64,000 nucleotides of DNA from the NCBI GenBank assembly GCA_024220505.1, contig JAKZZE010000005.1, positions 2,192,501 through 2,256,500 on the forward strand. Reading direction: 5' to 3'. Positions within the stretch are counted from its first letter, which is position 1, and each line of letters opens with the position of its first letter. Positions 34,589 to 46,788 of the stretch are shown piece by piece. The translations under genes and the position numbers were made by a program. Below the pieces are notes generated by a model, which was not told where the DNA came from, made no database searches, and saw only the letters and a program-made list of their open reading frames with translations. This stretch comes from Rhizopus arrhizus. Taxonomy: Eukaryota; Mucoromycota; Mucoromycetes; Mucorales; Rhizopodaceae.

Positions 34589-35729
34589 CCAATACAGCAC
34601 CTTTCAAGGGAGGTAAATCGTTGAAAACTCTACTTTCGTCGGAACAAATACAACATTTGAATGTTCGATTCTTGACAATCCATCGTCAGCTTGCATGCTT
34701 TAATTGTGGTCAATCTGACGCAATCTTATTCAATGACAAAAATGGCACTACAACTCCTCCTCAACCAGGTTTTATTTGCAAATATTGTTCTAAAACGTTT
34801 AGCTCAAGCGCTATGGTTAACTTCATTAAAACAACTACTAACTCCCCTTTTGAAGAAGATCCTAGTGCTATGGAAGTTTCTAGCCCTTTTGTCACAAACC
34901 CAGACACCAATCTTGGTACAGCAGTTATTTCAGTTGGTAGTACCCAGCTGTTAGCATTCATTGGTCGCCTCCAGAAAAATTGCAGCAAACGAAAGCTGAG
35001 CTACAACAAGCAAGGGATAAAATTGAGCAGTTACATACCCTCCTCGCTCAAAAAACTAATGAAACCTCTACAGTCGATGATTACGATAGCCAGTGCCTTC
35101 TACTTTTGAATATTTCTCAGCCACTTTCTCCTTGGGGAGATACTGATCGTTTAAACAGAATCAAGCAATCTGTGACGGAAAAATGTGAGCAATGCCATAT
35201 CCAACGACAAGAAGCCGCTGCTTGCCTATTGCAACCATCTTTCGAGAACTAAAACTTCCAATCTATCTAAATTTCAACCAAGGTACGAGTATCAATTGGA
35301 TAATTACACAGCCGCCTCCGTAAACTTGAAATAAACAGCAATCGTATCCTGAACATCTACTATCTGACTCGCAATAGAGTAACCCTTTTAGTACACAACA
35401 GCTCTGCACCCGAACTAAAAGAACATTTTCAAAAGTTAAAAGTGCAGATCAGAGAAAAATTTGGCCCATGTGATGGATCGATCCTCAAGGATCCAAAATA
35501 CAATAATTGTGCCACGGAGGAACGTAACAGTCATGTATTTAGGCGCCACTGCGATCGAATAGAAGAGAATCTCACTTTTATTCGTTCTCCATTCAAGTAC
35601 ACTATGGAAAGATACTTTTACAGTAAATTCTGGATAAAAAAGCCATATCTTAATGATATAATTTCGTTTCGGCAACACAATAATCTTACAGCGCCTTTTT
35701 GCACAGATGAAGACGCGGACGTTTTATAA
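34589..35729 (+). pseudogene. LINE ORF1 relic with N-terminal Cys cluster
   Basis: The N-terminal part (34,621-34,980) has CFNCG and, further on, CKYCSKTF, a zinc-ribbon-like pair. After a frameshift near 34,975 comes a coiled coil (KAELQQARDKIEQLHTLL). The C-terminal domain (NSNRILNIYY, LKDPKYNNC) matches the free-standing gene at 13,582. Several frameshifts make it non-functional. It is followed by ORF2 remains on the same strand. Confidence 0.75.
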
Positions 35730-35759
35730 GAGAACTCCTCAGACAGTTCCACTAATCAA

Positions 35760-37505
35760 TAGCGTCAATTGTTTCCATTTCCTTATTTAACCTTGCCTGT
35801 TTTACTTAAACAAGCTATCTCTCAACCCTCCATCATACTATTAATAACAGGAACTTGATTATTCAATCCTCACCGATACCCTATTGCTTGGCGACAACTC
35901 CATACTATGATCAACACAACAGTTCTTCTTGATTTTACGGAAGTCTTGGAATCACCATATTAGTTAACTTCTCCTGTCCCTACCCAGTTCATCATGTTGT
36001 TCATAACCACCCTTTACTAGCTAAGTATACCCTTTCATTTACAATAGCAAAAATCCTCATTCACTATCCCTACTTCCCACCATCCTTGGATCACACTCCA
36101 GTTCAATAAATATTGGAGCTTCTTTCTCAAACTTTCCCTAATACAGCATCAACTGTGTTTTGTGGCGATTTAATGCGAGAGTGGGTGTATTTACCGGAGA
36201 TTCATGCTTTAACCATTGTGATGATATCTTGCAAGATTGGATCTATTCACAAGATGTAACCCTTTGGAATCAATGTTTGACTTATGGAAGACTTACGTCA
36301 ATTATACACAATGGTGGTAGCGTCATCACCTACTGACCTAGATTCGCTACAGTTAATTATCAGAGACGACTTATCTATGAACTCTAATCGTAAGGTTGTG
36401 ATATTTTTTTTTCAAATGAATTTGCCATCTGTATCTGAGCTTTCTCCACCACAGCTTCTGTGGAAATTGAGTAAACTTAAAGATCCTGATACAGTTTCCC
36501 GCTATAAGAGTAGCTCCATAGAGTTATCTAAGATCCTACTGTATGTTTCAACATCTACATTTCCTGATCAATATTCCGCTTCTTTTGATGATGTTTCTTG
36601 TCCTATTACAGTTGAAATGATTTGAGACTTACGTATAAATATGCCTCCAAAAAATGCATAGTGTTGATCCTATTCCTCAAGAGATGCTATAACCCCTTCA
36701 GGATCAGTTTGCACCTATTCTTCTCTATCTTTTTTGTCTTTGTTGGAAATTCTCATATACATCAAGCAACTTACGAATTGTTCAAGTTGTTCGCATTTAC
36801 AAAACAAAAGTGCATACGATAATTCTAGCAACTAAAGACCTCTCAGCTTAACATCTGGGTTTCGGAAGCTTCTCGAACGCTATCTTCATTCTTTCATCTC
36901 AACTCAAAGCCTTAGCTTAGATCTAACTCAAGGTGGTTTCCGTTAAGCTCGAGGATCATCTAATCAAGCACTGTGTTTGGTTGAGACTTGTAACATTCTT
37001 TGACGGCATCACCATATTTTCTTTGTTCTTGCTTTCCTTTACATTAAATCCGCTTACGATACAGTTGATCGCTGTGGCATCTGGCGTGCTTTGCAGCCTA
37101 TTACTACCACACCGCTTATTAACCTTTTACAAAATCTTTTCAATGATGTACAAATTAAGATTCTCCTCTATAACGCTATCTTTTATCGATTTCAACCATC
37201 CACTGGAGCTCTTCAAGATTCCACATTTTTGCCTCTATTGTACTTCATCTATAACAATCAATTACCGCAAATACTTCGCCCTCAACCTTTGACCGATGAT
37301 TTTCCCCGTTACAATTGGTCTATTTGATGAATTGCCTACTATTTGCTGACGATTTTGTCTTATCGCGAATGAATAACAGACGGCTGATCTTTTACAAATA
37401 TGTGAAGAGCATAGTCTTACATTCGGCTATAGATGGAACTTTAACAAATGAGCTATTCTTGATAATACTGTTGATGCGCCAATAATAACATGTTAGGAAA
37501 TGCTG
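35760..37505 (+). pseudogene. LINE ORF2 relic (endonuclease and reverse transcriptase)
   Basis: Pieces in all three frames follow LINE ORF2 order. They include an AP-endonuclease C-terminal part (CGDLM at about 36,160 standing for CGDFN, TGD, LTYGR), then reverse transcriptase with YDTVDR..IWRAL (about 37,060), STxLPLLY (about 37,220) and LLFADDFVL (about 37,336-37,362, the FADD catalytic box). Similarity stops near 37,505. A LINE 3' end on the same strand occurs at 44,240-45,018 and may be the rest of this copy. Confidence 0.75.
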
Positions 37506-37724
37506 CATTCCTGAAGTTTTTTTTATATCATTTTATTTCAATCTTTCTTTACTTTTATTACTGATCTAAGCATAGGATGCTGAGCTACAATAAGTGAGAG
37601 TCTATCCTCCATGATAGCAATTTATTATAACTCTAGCATCTCTTGGTACTTGTTTTGTCTACAAGGTCTCAAGTTACCAGTAAAATGCCTGTGTATAGCA
37701 AACATTAAAGCTGATTTGAGATGG

Positions 37725-37814
37725 AAAGCATAAAGGATATGTAAAGCATAAAGGATATGTAAAGCATAAAGGATATGTAAAGCATAAAGGATATGTAAAG
37801 CATAAAGGATATGC
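37725..37814. repeat. tandem repeat, 5 units of 18 bp
   Basis: Unit aaagcataaaggatatgt, five times, only the last differing at one base. It lies at the edge of copy X5. Confidence 0.95.
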
Positions 37815-37859
37815 AAAGAATAAAAAAAAGAAAAGAAAAGGCTTCCTCATCACAAAAGG

Positions 37860-38435
37860 CTCTCTCAGTGACACAAACCACCACACAAAATGCGGAAAGT
37901 GAAATCAAAATCACACAGCAGTCGCATTGTTGTCGATCGTATTTCATTGTTCCTTGTTCTTTCTGTTTGCTTCTTTTGTTCTTTTTCTTTCTCTTTTCTC
38001 TTTTATATTTCTTATAAACATCAATAAATCTGTCAATATAGGACTTATAAGCACTGTAAGGTAGATATTTTTATCTATCCTTTTGCTAATCAACAGATTC
38101 AGTAAACATTATCAAGTCAATAAATTAATGGAGCAAAAAAGAAACAACTTGCAAGATGATATAATCATAATCAGTGTCTATATCAGCTTACACGACTATT
38201 TACTACACCATCATCTTGATTAGTACAAAAGAAGGTCCAATATAACACTGTATGATAGCTTACTTTGATGGATAAGAGGAAACTACAGATTTACTATATG
38301 CTAGATAGCATGTAGACTATACTGATAGAGCGGAAAGCAGTTCAAGATAATTTATGTCTATTTAAAAGTAATATCCTACGATCAGGCTTATATTAGGAGA
38401 TATAGAGATCATGATTGTAAACTAGGTATGGTCAA

Positions 38436-38476
<41 letters not shown>

Positions 38477-38625
38477 AAAAGGAAAAAGCTCAACAAGATG
38501 ATAAAGATCGTTGAATAGAGGATTCAATGGAAGCTAATTACACAATGACACATCCAAGGTTTCAAAAGTAGAGCAAAGCCAAATCTATTGTCTAGTGATT
38601 AACGCACAATTTATTATCTTCTCTA
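37860..38625 (-). repeat. repeat unit X, partial and diverged copy X5
   Basis: It matches X2 from 28,141 to about 28,800 in the same direction: gcggaaagtg, cattgttccttgttctttct, cttataaacatca, atcaagtcaata, tgtatgatagcttact and ttaggagatata, in order. It is far more diverged than X1-X4. It keeps the segment missing in X3 and X4 (gttgaatagagga..). A poly(A) tract of 38 bases (38,437-38,474) sits where X2 has a short A run. Confidence 0.8.
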
Positions 38626-39768
38626 GAGTGTGGTTGAACCCATTTATTCATTACTTCACAGGTAATTTCCCATGTATACGATATATGCATTAAATTATTT
38701 TTGTATGAAAGCTGATTAAATAAATCTAAGGCTATTATTAGTGTGGATTGACTGTATATCTGTTAGGCCTACTACGGATATTATGGATACTGCAGATCAA
38801 GCATTGTATCCTTTGCTAGTATTTTATCAGAAACGATCATATATGAAAGGATAGGGACATGAGAATGCTTGCTTCAAGATTTGATTAGAGAGCCTATTCT
38901 GAACTCATAGTAAGATGATAGGAAAAAGAAAAAGAAAAATGATGATTTCTATTAACAAAAGGTATACATATTAGCTTCATCTGACTATATTCTTTTTATT
39001 ACTCAACACTATATTTTATCATAACCCTTTTATGGTGGTCATGTTTATACGATGTATCGTTGCTATTTTTGTTTTTCTTTACAAAACAAACAGATGATGA
39101 AATATGAATAGAACAAAGAAGAATAAAAGTTTGCTTACTTCAATACAAATACAAAGACCTATATAAGCTGCATTTATATCCAACTAAGCTTATGTATAGA
39201 TAGCTCACCTTATTATCAGCATGGCAGGTGATGATATCTCTATTATATATGAATTCTTTTAACATCAGCCTAGCTAATTTACAACTAATGTATGATCGCT
39301 ATCAGCTGTTAAATATTCATAATACACAACATTCCTATTGACTGATGCAAGTAAGTTTGTATATTCGTAAATAAGCCTTTATCTATTAGTATATTGGATC
39401 TAATTCTTGTGTAGCGTGTCTAGGTTTATATATATACATAACTGTGAGAAAGAGAGGAGTGCATGTTCTATATCACTAAAAAGGTTATCCTTCAATATAA
39501 ACTCATATGCTTTCTCTTGTGTAATAAGATATAAAGGACATTAGATGGTCTTCTTTATCTCTTGATTTCCTTTTTCAGACAGTGTTCATTTTTCTTACTT
39601 TTATGAATGAACAAGTTACAATGTGGACGTATTTATTTATTGCGTATTATTGTATTTAAAGTAATAATAATAAAGAAATAAACATAATGTTTCAAAGAAA
39701 TCACTTTTATTTATTATAATAGATATTTGAGCAAAATATGCTTTTATTTAAAAAGAAAAAAAGGAGAA

Positions 39769-39799
<31 letters not shown>

Positions 39800-40350
39800 A
39801 GAAGAAATATTTACCTTGAAGAACAAACATCCAAATTTCATGAGGAAAACATCGTCCTTGCCACCAACACCCCCTATCAATCTAGTATGAGACATAATGT
39901 AGATAAAAAATAGCCATAAACCTTAAAAAGACATTACGTCCCTTAAAGTTATATACACCAGAAAGCCATGAGAACAAAGAGAGAATCGTACTTTTTTTAG
40001 TTCTCAAAGCTTTTTAGACTTTGATTAACAGGATCAACCACGCGAAGGTAAAAGTACATTTGATCCCAACCTGGTCTTGTTGCAGGCGAAAAACCTGAAA
40101 AAAAAATGGCTTAAAAAAAAACACAAAAGAGACCATCCAGGAGCCATACCCAAAAGACCATGGAACAGAAAAGAGCCATAACCAGTGCACCCGACCAGAA
40201 CCATTATTATTTTTCTTTGTTTTTTCTTTTCTTCTTTGATAGGGAGAAAAAAAAAGAAAAGAAAAGAAATAGAAAAATGGAAATGACCTTTTATAGCTTA
40301 AATTTTTCATCTTCAAATTCCTTGGTTACTTTTGTTTATTTACTTGGAAT

Positions 40351-40405
<55 letters not shown>

Positions 40406-42830
40406 TACACATGAAATTAAGGAGTAAATAAACTCTTGATTGACTTTTTTTTTTCTCTTCATATGAAATACTATCCTAATTAAAGATAAGGCTTGAAAGG
40501 AAAAATAAAACAAAAAAGAAACGCGTTAAAGAAAGGAGCTTTATTACATTCTTCACTCAAGACATATCCAAATCGTTTTCAATGTTCACTATATTTATTG
40601 TTCGTAGTATATATAATTTGATTCTCTCTCTCTTTCTCACATACACTCACACACAAAATACCAAGTCAAATCACATTTTTGTTTGTGCGTCAAATATAAA
40701 CAAAGCAAAAAGATGAGAATAGAATGACTTTTTTATATTTATTTTTTTACTAAGCTACCGTTTCACTTATTCCACACATAACAACTCAGTAAATTATAAG
40801 AACCAATCACTATACGCACGGGTTATTTCGTGCCTAGAAACAAAATATAGCAGAAGTCAAAATATCTAACAATGTAGGGTTGATTTGGTTGTGAAGTATG
40901 ATGGTCAAAAATAATAATAAAAAAAAATGGAATGTAGATTAGAATATTTGTTACAAAGGTTGTGGGCTGAAAAGGAAATCTTTTTTTTTTCTTTCTTTTG
41001 CATGAAAATTGTACTAGTGTCACACAAACCACTTTTTTTATTTTCATTTTGCTATCTATGTTTTTCAATAAGAAAAGGGGAAAAGATGTTTAACATAAGT
41101 TGACTTATAAGCCACTACCTTATCATGAAAGAAAAACGCTTGTGAATCAAACTAAAATGAATTGAACTCAAAGCGAGAGATGATCAAGTTCTTTACATGC
41201 TTCTGTTTTCAGTCAGTAAACAATCTTGTTTTTTATTTTTACTCTGAACCGTATTCTTCCTTTATTTACTTTCTCATTTATGCAAGCAAGGAATACTTTA
41301 CTAAAAAGAGTAATTCATAAACTGAATTTATTGATTATCAACTGAATATTGCTTTATATTGAAGAAAGAGAGAGAGAGAGAGAGAAAGAACTAGAAAAGC
41401 TCAATGTATGAGAGTAAAATATATTTATATCTTTATAATGAATAGCATCTCTAAAAAATGCAATAGGTTAACGTCTGTACACGGATCAATCGTCTTTACT
41501 ATTGACTAGCAACGAACAATAATGAAATGCTCCTTCTTCTCAAAATAATGGATTGTATTAGCTGTTGCAAACATCATTTGCAACGATTAGAAGCCATCTA
41601 AATCACAACAGATTCAGTTATTCTAAAGAGCTATAACTCAATATCAAGTGTTCTAAGAATTGTATTTTAATTCACCATTTCATTGTCTTCTTCTATGTTT
41701 GACTTTTTGATATTCAAGTTCCATATTTTAGCATACTTTTCATTATGTTCTGATCTACTGGAACCGCTCATCCGAAACTGATCCGACCAACCAGTAATGT
41801 TAAATCAATCAGCTCAGAGCCAATTAGTTGTCAGGTCTTCTGTGCCTAGGGTAGTACATGTGGAAAAAAAAAAGAACGGAGTTGAAAAAGCATTCAAAGC
41901 TATTTCTATTTTTCGCTTGTTTAGCTCAAGGGCTCACTGATAGTATTATAGTGTTATAAAAAAAAAGGGAGGGGTGGATATAAATAGAAAAGATACTAGA
42001 GAAGCTACTAACTACTATAAAGGAATACAACTTTTATTACTGTTAATCAGTTTACTCTCCCCCCCAAAAAAAAATAAAGTTCCTATTTAGTTAGCCATCA
42101 TTTGAACTAAACATACTCAGAACCAACAACTTCAGTAAATGATGGAAAAATAGTAGTAGTAGTAGAAGAAGAAGAAGAAAGAAAGCAAAAAGTAAGAGAA
42201 CAAGAGCTAAATGACTTTAACGCTGTTACCAAACTTATCACGGCTTTTATCTTATCCTAGTCTGTAATATCAAATAAACCACCTGTATTCTTTAGTATTC
42301 AATTCATATTTCCAATTACCTATGTTCATTTCGCCTAAGAAAAGAAAAAGAAGAAAGTATAGAAAAGGTTAGCAATAGCTATGAAAACTAGATAATCTGA
42401 CTCAATCACACTGGATGAATAATATGTGCAAAAAAGGAAATATGATGGTTAAAGCGCCAATACCTGGAATAGCAGGATGAGGGATAAAAGGAAATGTGTA
42501 TACGATGCTTACTGATGGTATAAAAGTGAAGCAAGTGTTTGTCTTTATTGCATTGCATTATAAAAGTCAGTAAAGGGATATGTGGATTGAAAGGTAAATA
42601 AGTAACACAAACTGATGGAAAAAGAGAATATCTATAGGTATTTAAGCTACATTAGCTTATACTATATATAAAAGACATTATAAGATTAGTCTTGCAACTA
42701 GATACACCACAGTTCATAAATAGATTGCTGAATGATTAAATGAAGGATTTGCATTGTGTTTATGTCTACTGGACGTACAGTGTTTTCATATCAAACTGTT
42801 ATTTATCTTTATTTGTCGCTTTTCTATATT
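38626..42830. other. core region without recognisable genes
   Basis: About 4.2 kb of AT-rich DNA on no arm. It holds homopolymers (A run about 39,768-39,792; T run 40,352-40,402), a short GA run near 41,369 and trinucleotide (tag)n/(aag)n near 42,150. No ORF has coding character. If this locus is a centromere, this is the least repeated part of its core. Confidence 0.6.
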
Positions 42831-43190
42831 CGTTTATTGTAAATGTGGAAACGTTGTAAAGACAATTTGAATAAAATATAAAAGTTCGAGCGAAAGCTAA
42901 TCCAACAATCAGTAGAAAAGTGCAATATGCGAATAGTCATTTTGTATGAGGCTTTCTTGACGTGATTGCATGATAATCTTTCGAAAACCGAGGATGATGG
43001 ATGTACGAATAGGAATGTTATCAAATACGAACATCCAATGAGAGCGCTGGATAGAAAGCAGATCATGACTAATAGTCATAGTTGATGGGACATCATGGCT
43101 GGAGGCAGGGACAGGAAGGAAGTTTATTTGGAACAATGTACGAGCGATGGCAAAGAAGAAGAGGAATTGAGATGGAAAGTAATCGTGCTA
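42830..43190 (-). pseudogene. LINE ORF2 C-terminal fragment, minus strand
   Basis: The reading SIQRSHWMFVFDNIPIRTS and the stretch after it recall the region downstream of the reverse transcriptase in fungal LINE ORF2 proteins. It is short and isolated. A (TA)n run (about 43,215-43,234) follows on the upstream side. Confidence 0.35.
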
Positions 43191-43394
43191 AAAATGTCAA
43201 TAATATAAAAACAATATATATATATATATATATAGAAATCTAACGAATACACCTGTCTCATTACCATTGTAAAGTACAGCATTTATAACTAACTAAACTT
43301 ATGTACTTTTAATGGAAATTGATATCGATTTTGCTAAATTATTGTTCACTGTTGCTAGATAATAATTTAGAATAACTCCAAGTTTATATAATTT

Positions 43395-43881
43395 CTAATT
43401 CGATCCTTTGTTTACAATTATCTCAATTCGTTTTGATTCAACAAACAAATCAAGTATACTTCCCATGATCGTCTTATCCTTACATTTTGCAATAAGATTT
43501 CATAGTCCCTTCTCTTCAATCATGACTGCTTTCTTATATCTTATAACTTCAATAGCAATGCCTTGGAATAGCTTTAAAGCTATTCTTCGATTGAAGTATT
43601 CTTCTATTGGAATATTTGTCAGCTTGTATATCAAAGTTGAATTACATCCATGTTGTGTAAGATTGCATCATAGGATTATTGTATCACTAAAACTTCTTCC
43701 ACAACTGAGCTATATAAGATAGTATTGAATCAATTTCTATTGCTGATTCGTCTTCTACCAAAATTGTTGCATTATTCCATGTTGTTTCTTTAATGTATAT
43801 TTCAATCGGATCGGTATCTACTCTGTTGAGAACAAAGTTTGGAATTGTCAATCCTTCTTCCAAATGAGGGCTCTTTATCAA
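43395..43881 (-). pseudogene. protein-like fragments of unknown origin
   Basis: Two minus-strand pieces look coding: HLEEGLTIPNFVLNRVD, TWNNATILVEDESAIEI (43,881-43,687) and, in another frame, EEYFNRRIALKLFQGIAIEV and IMGSILDLFVESKRIEI (about 43,620-43,400). Frameshifts separate them. They could come from a retroelement or a host gene. Confidence 0.25.
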
Positions 43882-44239
43882 CTCTTATGTTCAATATAGC
43901 CAAGCCATTAAACACTTTAGCGTCCACTATCAGTTTTACATCATCTGTATTTATTAAATTTGTAAAACAAACATTTTTGTATTTAGCATTGCTTAGTGGT
44001 AAAGAGCTTGGCTAAAGCATATTCTTCTACATGCTAAATCTTTCGTAATGAGAGTTGATCGTCCTTGTACGTCCATGAACTTCAATTATATTATTAACTA
44101 GCATAGCCCCTGCAAGAGCATTTATGCAGAAAAACCCCATTTGAGACTGAAAAACATTTTGAAAAATCCTCCAAAGGCAGAGAGTTCTCGCTGGCCTCTC
44201 TTGATTCGTATTGATACAACATAGAATAACCTCTCTTTG

Positions 44240-45018
44240 CATGGTGTCTTCATCTCAACCTCTGGTCGGCTGGATTACATTACTACAACCAAACAAATAA
44301 AATTGTCTGTACTCCTTCTTTGTGGGCAGCTTTTACACAAAAAATTGAGTACTTCAAAATTACTTGTATCCTTGTCTGCATGTCGAATATAACTTGGTAT
44401 TGATCGCCATCCTAACTCTCCCCATGCTTAATTCAGATCAAATTAGATGTCTACACTTGCATGTGGAGATTGGTTGCCCTACCGCCCCTCTCTTTGTTCC
44501 GTGGTTCTGCGAGTATGCATTGATATTGCTTCCTATACGCAAATCTCTCCAGGCTCAAGGTTTAATCCGTTAGATTATAATGTTAATTAATTGCCAAAAG
44601 TTATTCGTCCTTGATCTTCATCTCACTTTGCTGAGTGTTTGTCTTTCCGATGGTCAGCTATTTGTTCTATTCTTTTGGATATGGACTGTGTCTGTCATCT
44701 CAACTACGACTTTTGTAATGAAGCAGCGAATACTTCTGGACGATTATTACTCGACAAGCTGAAATCTTCAATCTCAATCAGCTTCTCATAAGATGTAAAC
44801 CTCTGGTCCTCTCTTTATTCTGTTTATCCTCAGCTCTTTAAGACAATGGTTTCTCTTGTATGGTCTCTTTTTTTCTTTAAAAGAAAAAACGGTTCTTTTT
44901 GCTCCCCTACTTTTTTTTTTATTTCTCCACTTTAATTATTCTGTAAAATTTATGCTGTTCTAGCTAGGCACCTTGTGCTTCATAGAGTAAAGCATCAGTC
45001 ACCTTTCAATAAATAAAA
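44240..45018 (+). pseudogene. LINE ORF2 C-terminus and 3' end
   Basis: Broken frames read like the end of a LINE ORF2 (DWLPYRPSLCS, then ILLDMDCVCHLNYDF, LLLDKLKSS), followed by a non-coding tail ending caataaataaaacc at 45,018. The next base is the first base of the right arm, so the LINE terminus and the arm border coincide. Confidence 0.5.
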
Positions 45019-46026
45019 CCTTGAATCTGAACATTTGAAAAGCAATTACGGAGAGCAAACTAACAGATGCTATATCAAACTTAGCAGGCACAAATGAATG
45101 GCTCTATGCTTTGGACTGTGCTCAATGATGTATCTGATCTTGTTAGAGACATATTTTGATGAATAAGTCTATATTTGATTTCCATCTATGATGTCCTTGT
45201 TTTGGTTAAGAAGCTCTTCCTCTTAGTCTTAATAAAGAGGATGAAATAACGCTTCTTCGTTTTATTTGTTTTTATCCTCTCCTTTGAATGATTGTAACCC
45301 AACTAAACAAGCCGATTAATATCACAAACAGGATTGTATTCTCTTTGATAAAGCTTCCCTTTAATTATTATATCTTTTTATGCCTCAAAGTCATTTATGA
45401 TATCAGATAAAAAGTATATGTATTAATGCTTATAAGCTTTGCATGTTTATTGTCATTTTATAAAGAGTTATTTTAAAGATAATAGATTCGAAGATGATTA
45501 ATTTAGAAAGAGGTAGTTTAAAGACGACTGGCTTGAAGATGATTACATTATGATTCATAAGACTTGCTTATTCTCAAACATCTGAATTTACTATACACAT
45601 CTATGAAAGATACATTTGCCACGATTTATACCGCCCGACTTGTGGCTCAGCCAATAGCAGATGTTACTCTACTATCAACCTTTGTACGGGAACGACGAAG
45701 CTTGATGCCGCTGATTATACTACCCGACTTGCGACTCTACGGGGACAAACAAGTGCTTACACACCTGCTTGGGGTTTGGTTACGATCCTGCTCCCCCAAC
45801 ATGTAACCACTATTGGGAGACGAGTCAAGCTTCTGATGTGCACAATCACATGGACGATGTATATAGCAAAAACTTTTGTTTGAGAAAAAAGGAAAAAGGA
45901 ACAGAAAGCCAAGGAGGATAAAGACATAGACAGGGTCCAAATAGGGATAAGCTAGGGTCTAGATAGGGTCTAGATAGGGCCATCAAGTGTTGGACAGGGA
46001 CCAGCGGAGCCTAGAAGCAAACCAGA
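45019..46026. other. inner tail of the right arm
   Basis: Mirror of 31,813-32,817. It keeps an open plus-strand frame (45,564-45,806), which its mirror also has unchanged. The protein is not recognised and the two short in-frame repeats (YTARLVA, YTTRLAT) reflect the DNA direct repeat. Confidence 0.55.
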
Positions 46027-46713
46027 TAGATAATAAATAGGTAAAGAATGTGTAGGATTTGTTTGACGAGATAGATAAACCATTGAAGAGACTACTTGAC
46101 CAAGTATAGTTATTAGAATAGCAACACAAGAAGCAGAGAACGCGTTGTAGATGATAGTTTTTATTCTATAAAGACCATGTGTTAAAAGAATGGATCAACC
46201 TGAGATATTAAGCTACAGTTTAAAGAGTACCTGACCAAAGAGGCTTTAAGGGCAGTGTTATCCATTGATAGACCAGAAGTTATGATTTGTATGAAGTGAA
46301 CCAAAGAGTAAAGAAGGAAAGAAAATGAAAAACAAGAGTATCTCTGCCTTTATTTATATTTCTTTTTTTTTTTCCTCATAAGGCTATTGCCTATCTTGTG
46401 CCACATAAGATGGGCGTTATTATTTTGAAACACCCTCTTTTAAAGCTTAAAGAATAAAATAAATACAAAAAGTTGTAAAAAGTGCTCTCTCTCTCTATAT
46501 ATATATATTAGCTTTGAATAAGAAGGGAAGATTTTATATTTTTTTAGTTAAGGATGTTTCTCTCTCTTTCTCTTTTTCTCTTTCTCTCTCTTTTCTACTG
46601 GGAATAAAAATTCATTCATGCAAATCTTAAAAAGGCATACCGACTAATTAAGGCTCTATTTTTAACATACTTACAAAAGGATCAATAGAGTCAAATACTG
46701 CTAAATACACGGA

Positions 46714-46788
<75 letters not shown>

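Noticed and set aside
37725..37814. CRISPR array
   Set aside because: Units are directly adjacent without spacers, and the genome is fungal.
37625..37947. ORFs with repeated LHILYALHILYA or CISFMLYISFML
   Set aside because: They are translations of the 18-bp tandem repeat, not protein repeats.
40160..40414. Phe-rich or Lys-rich ORFs at homopolymers
   Set aside because: They are products of poly(T)/poly(A) runs with no coding pattern outside the runs.
45564..45806. 80-codon ORF kept in both arms as a real gene
   Set aside because: Several frames are open over the same GC-rich stretch, and identity between arms is explained by recent copying.
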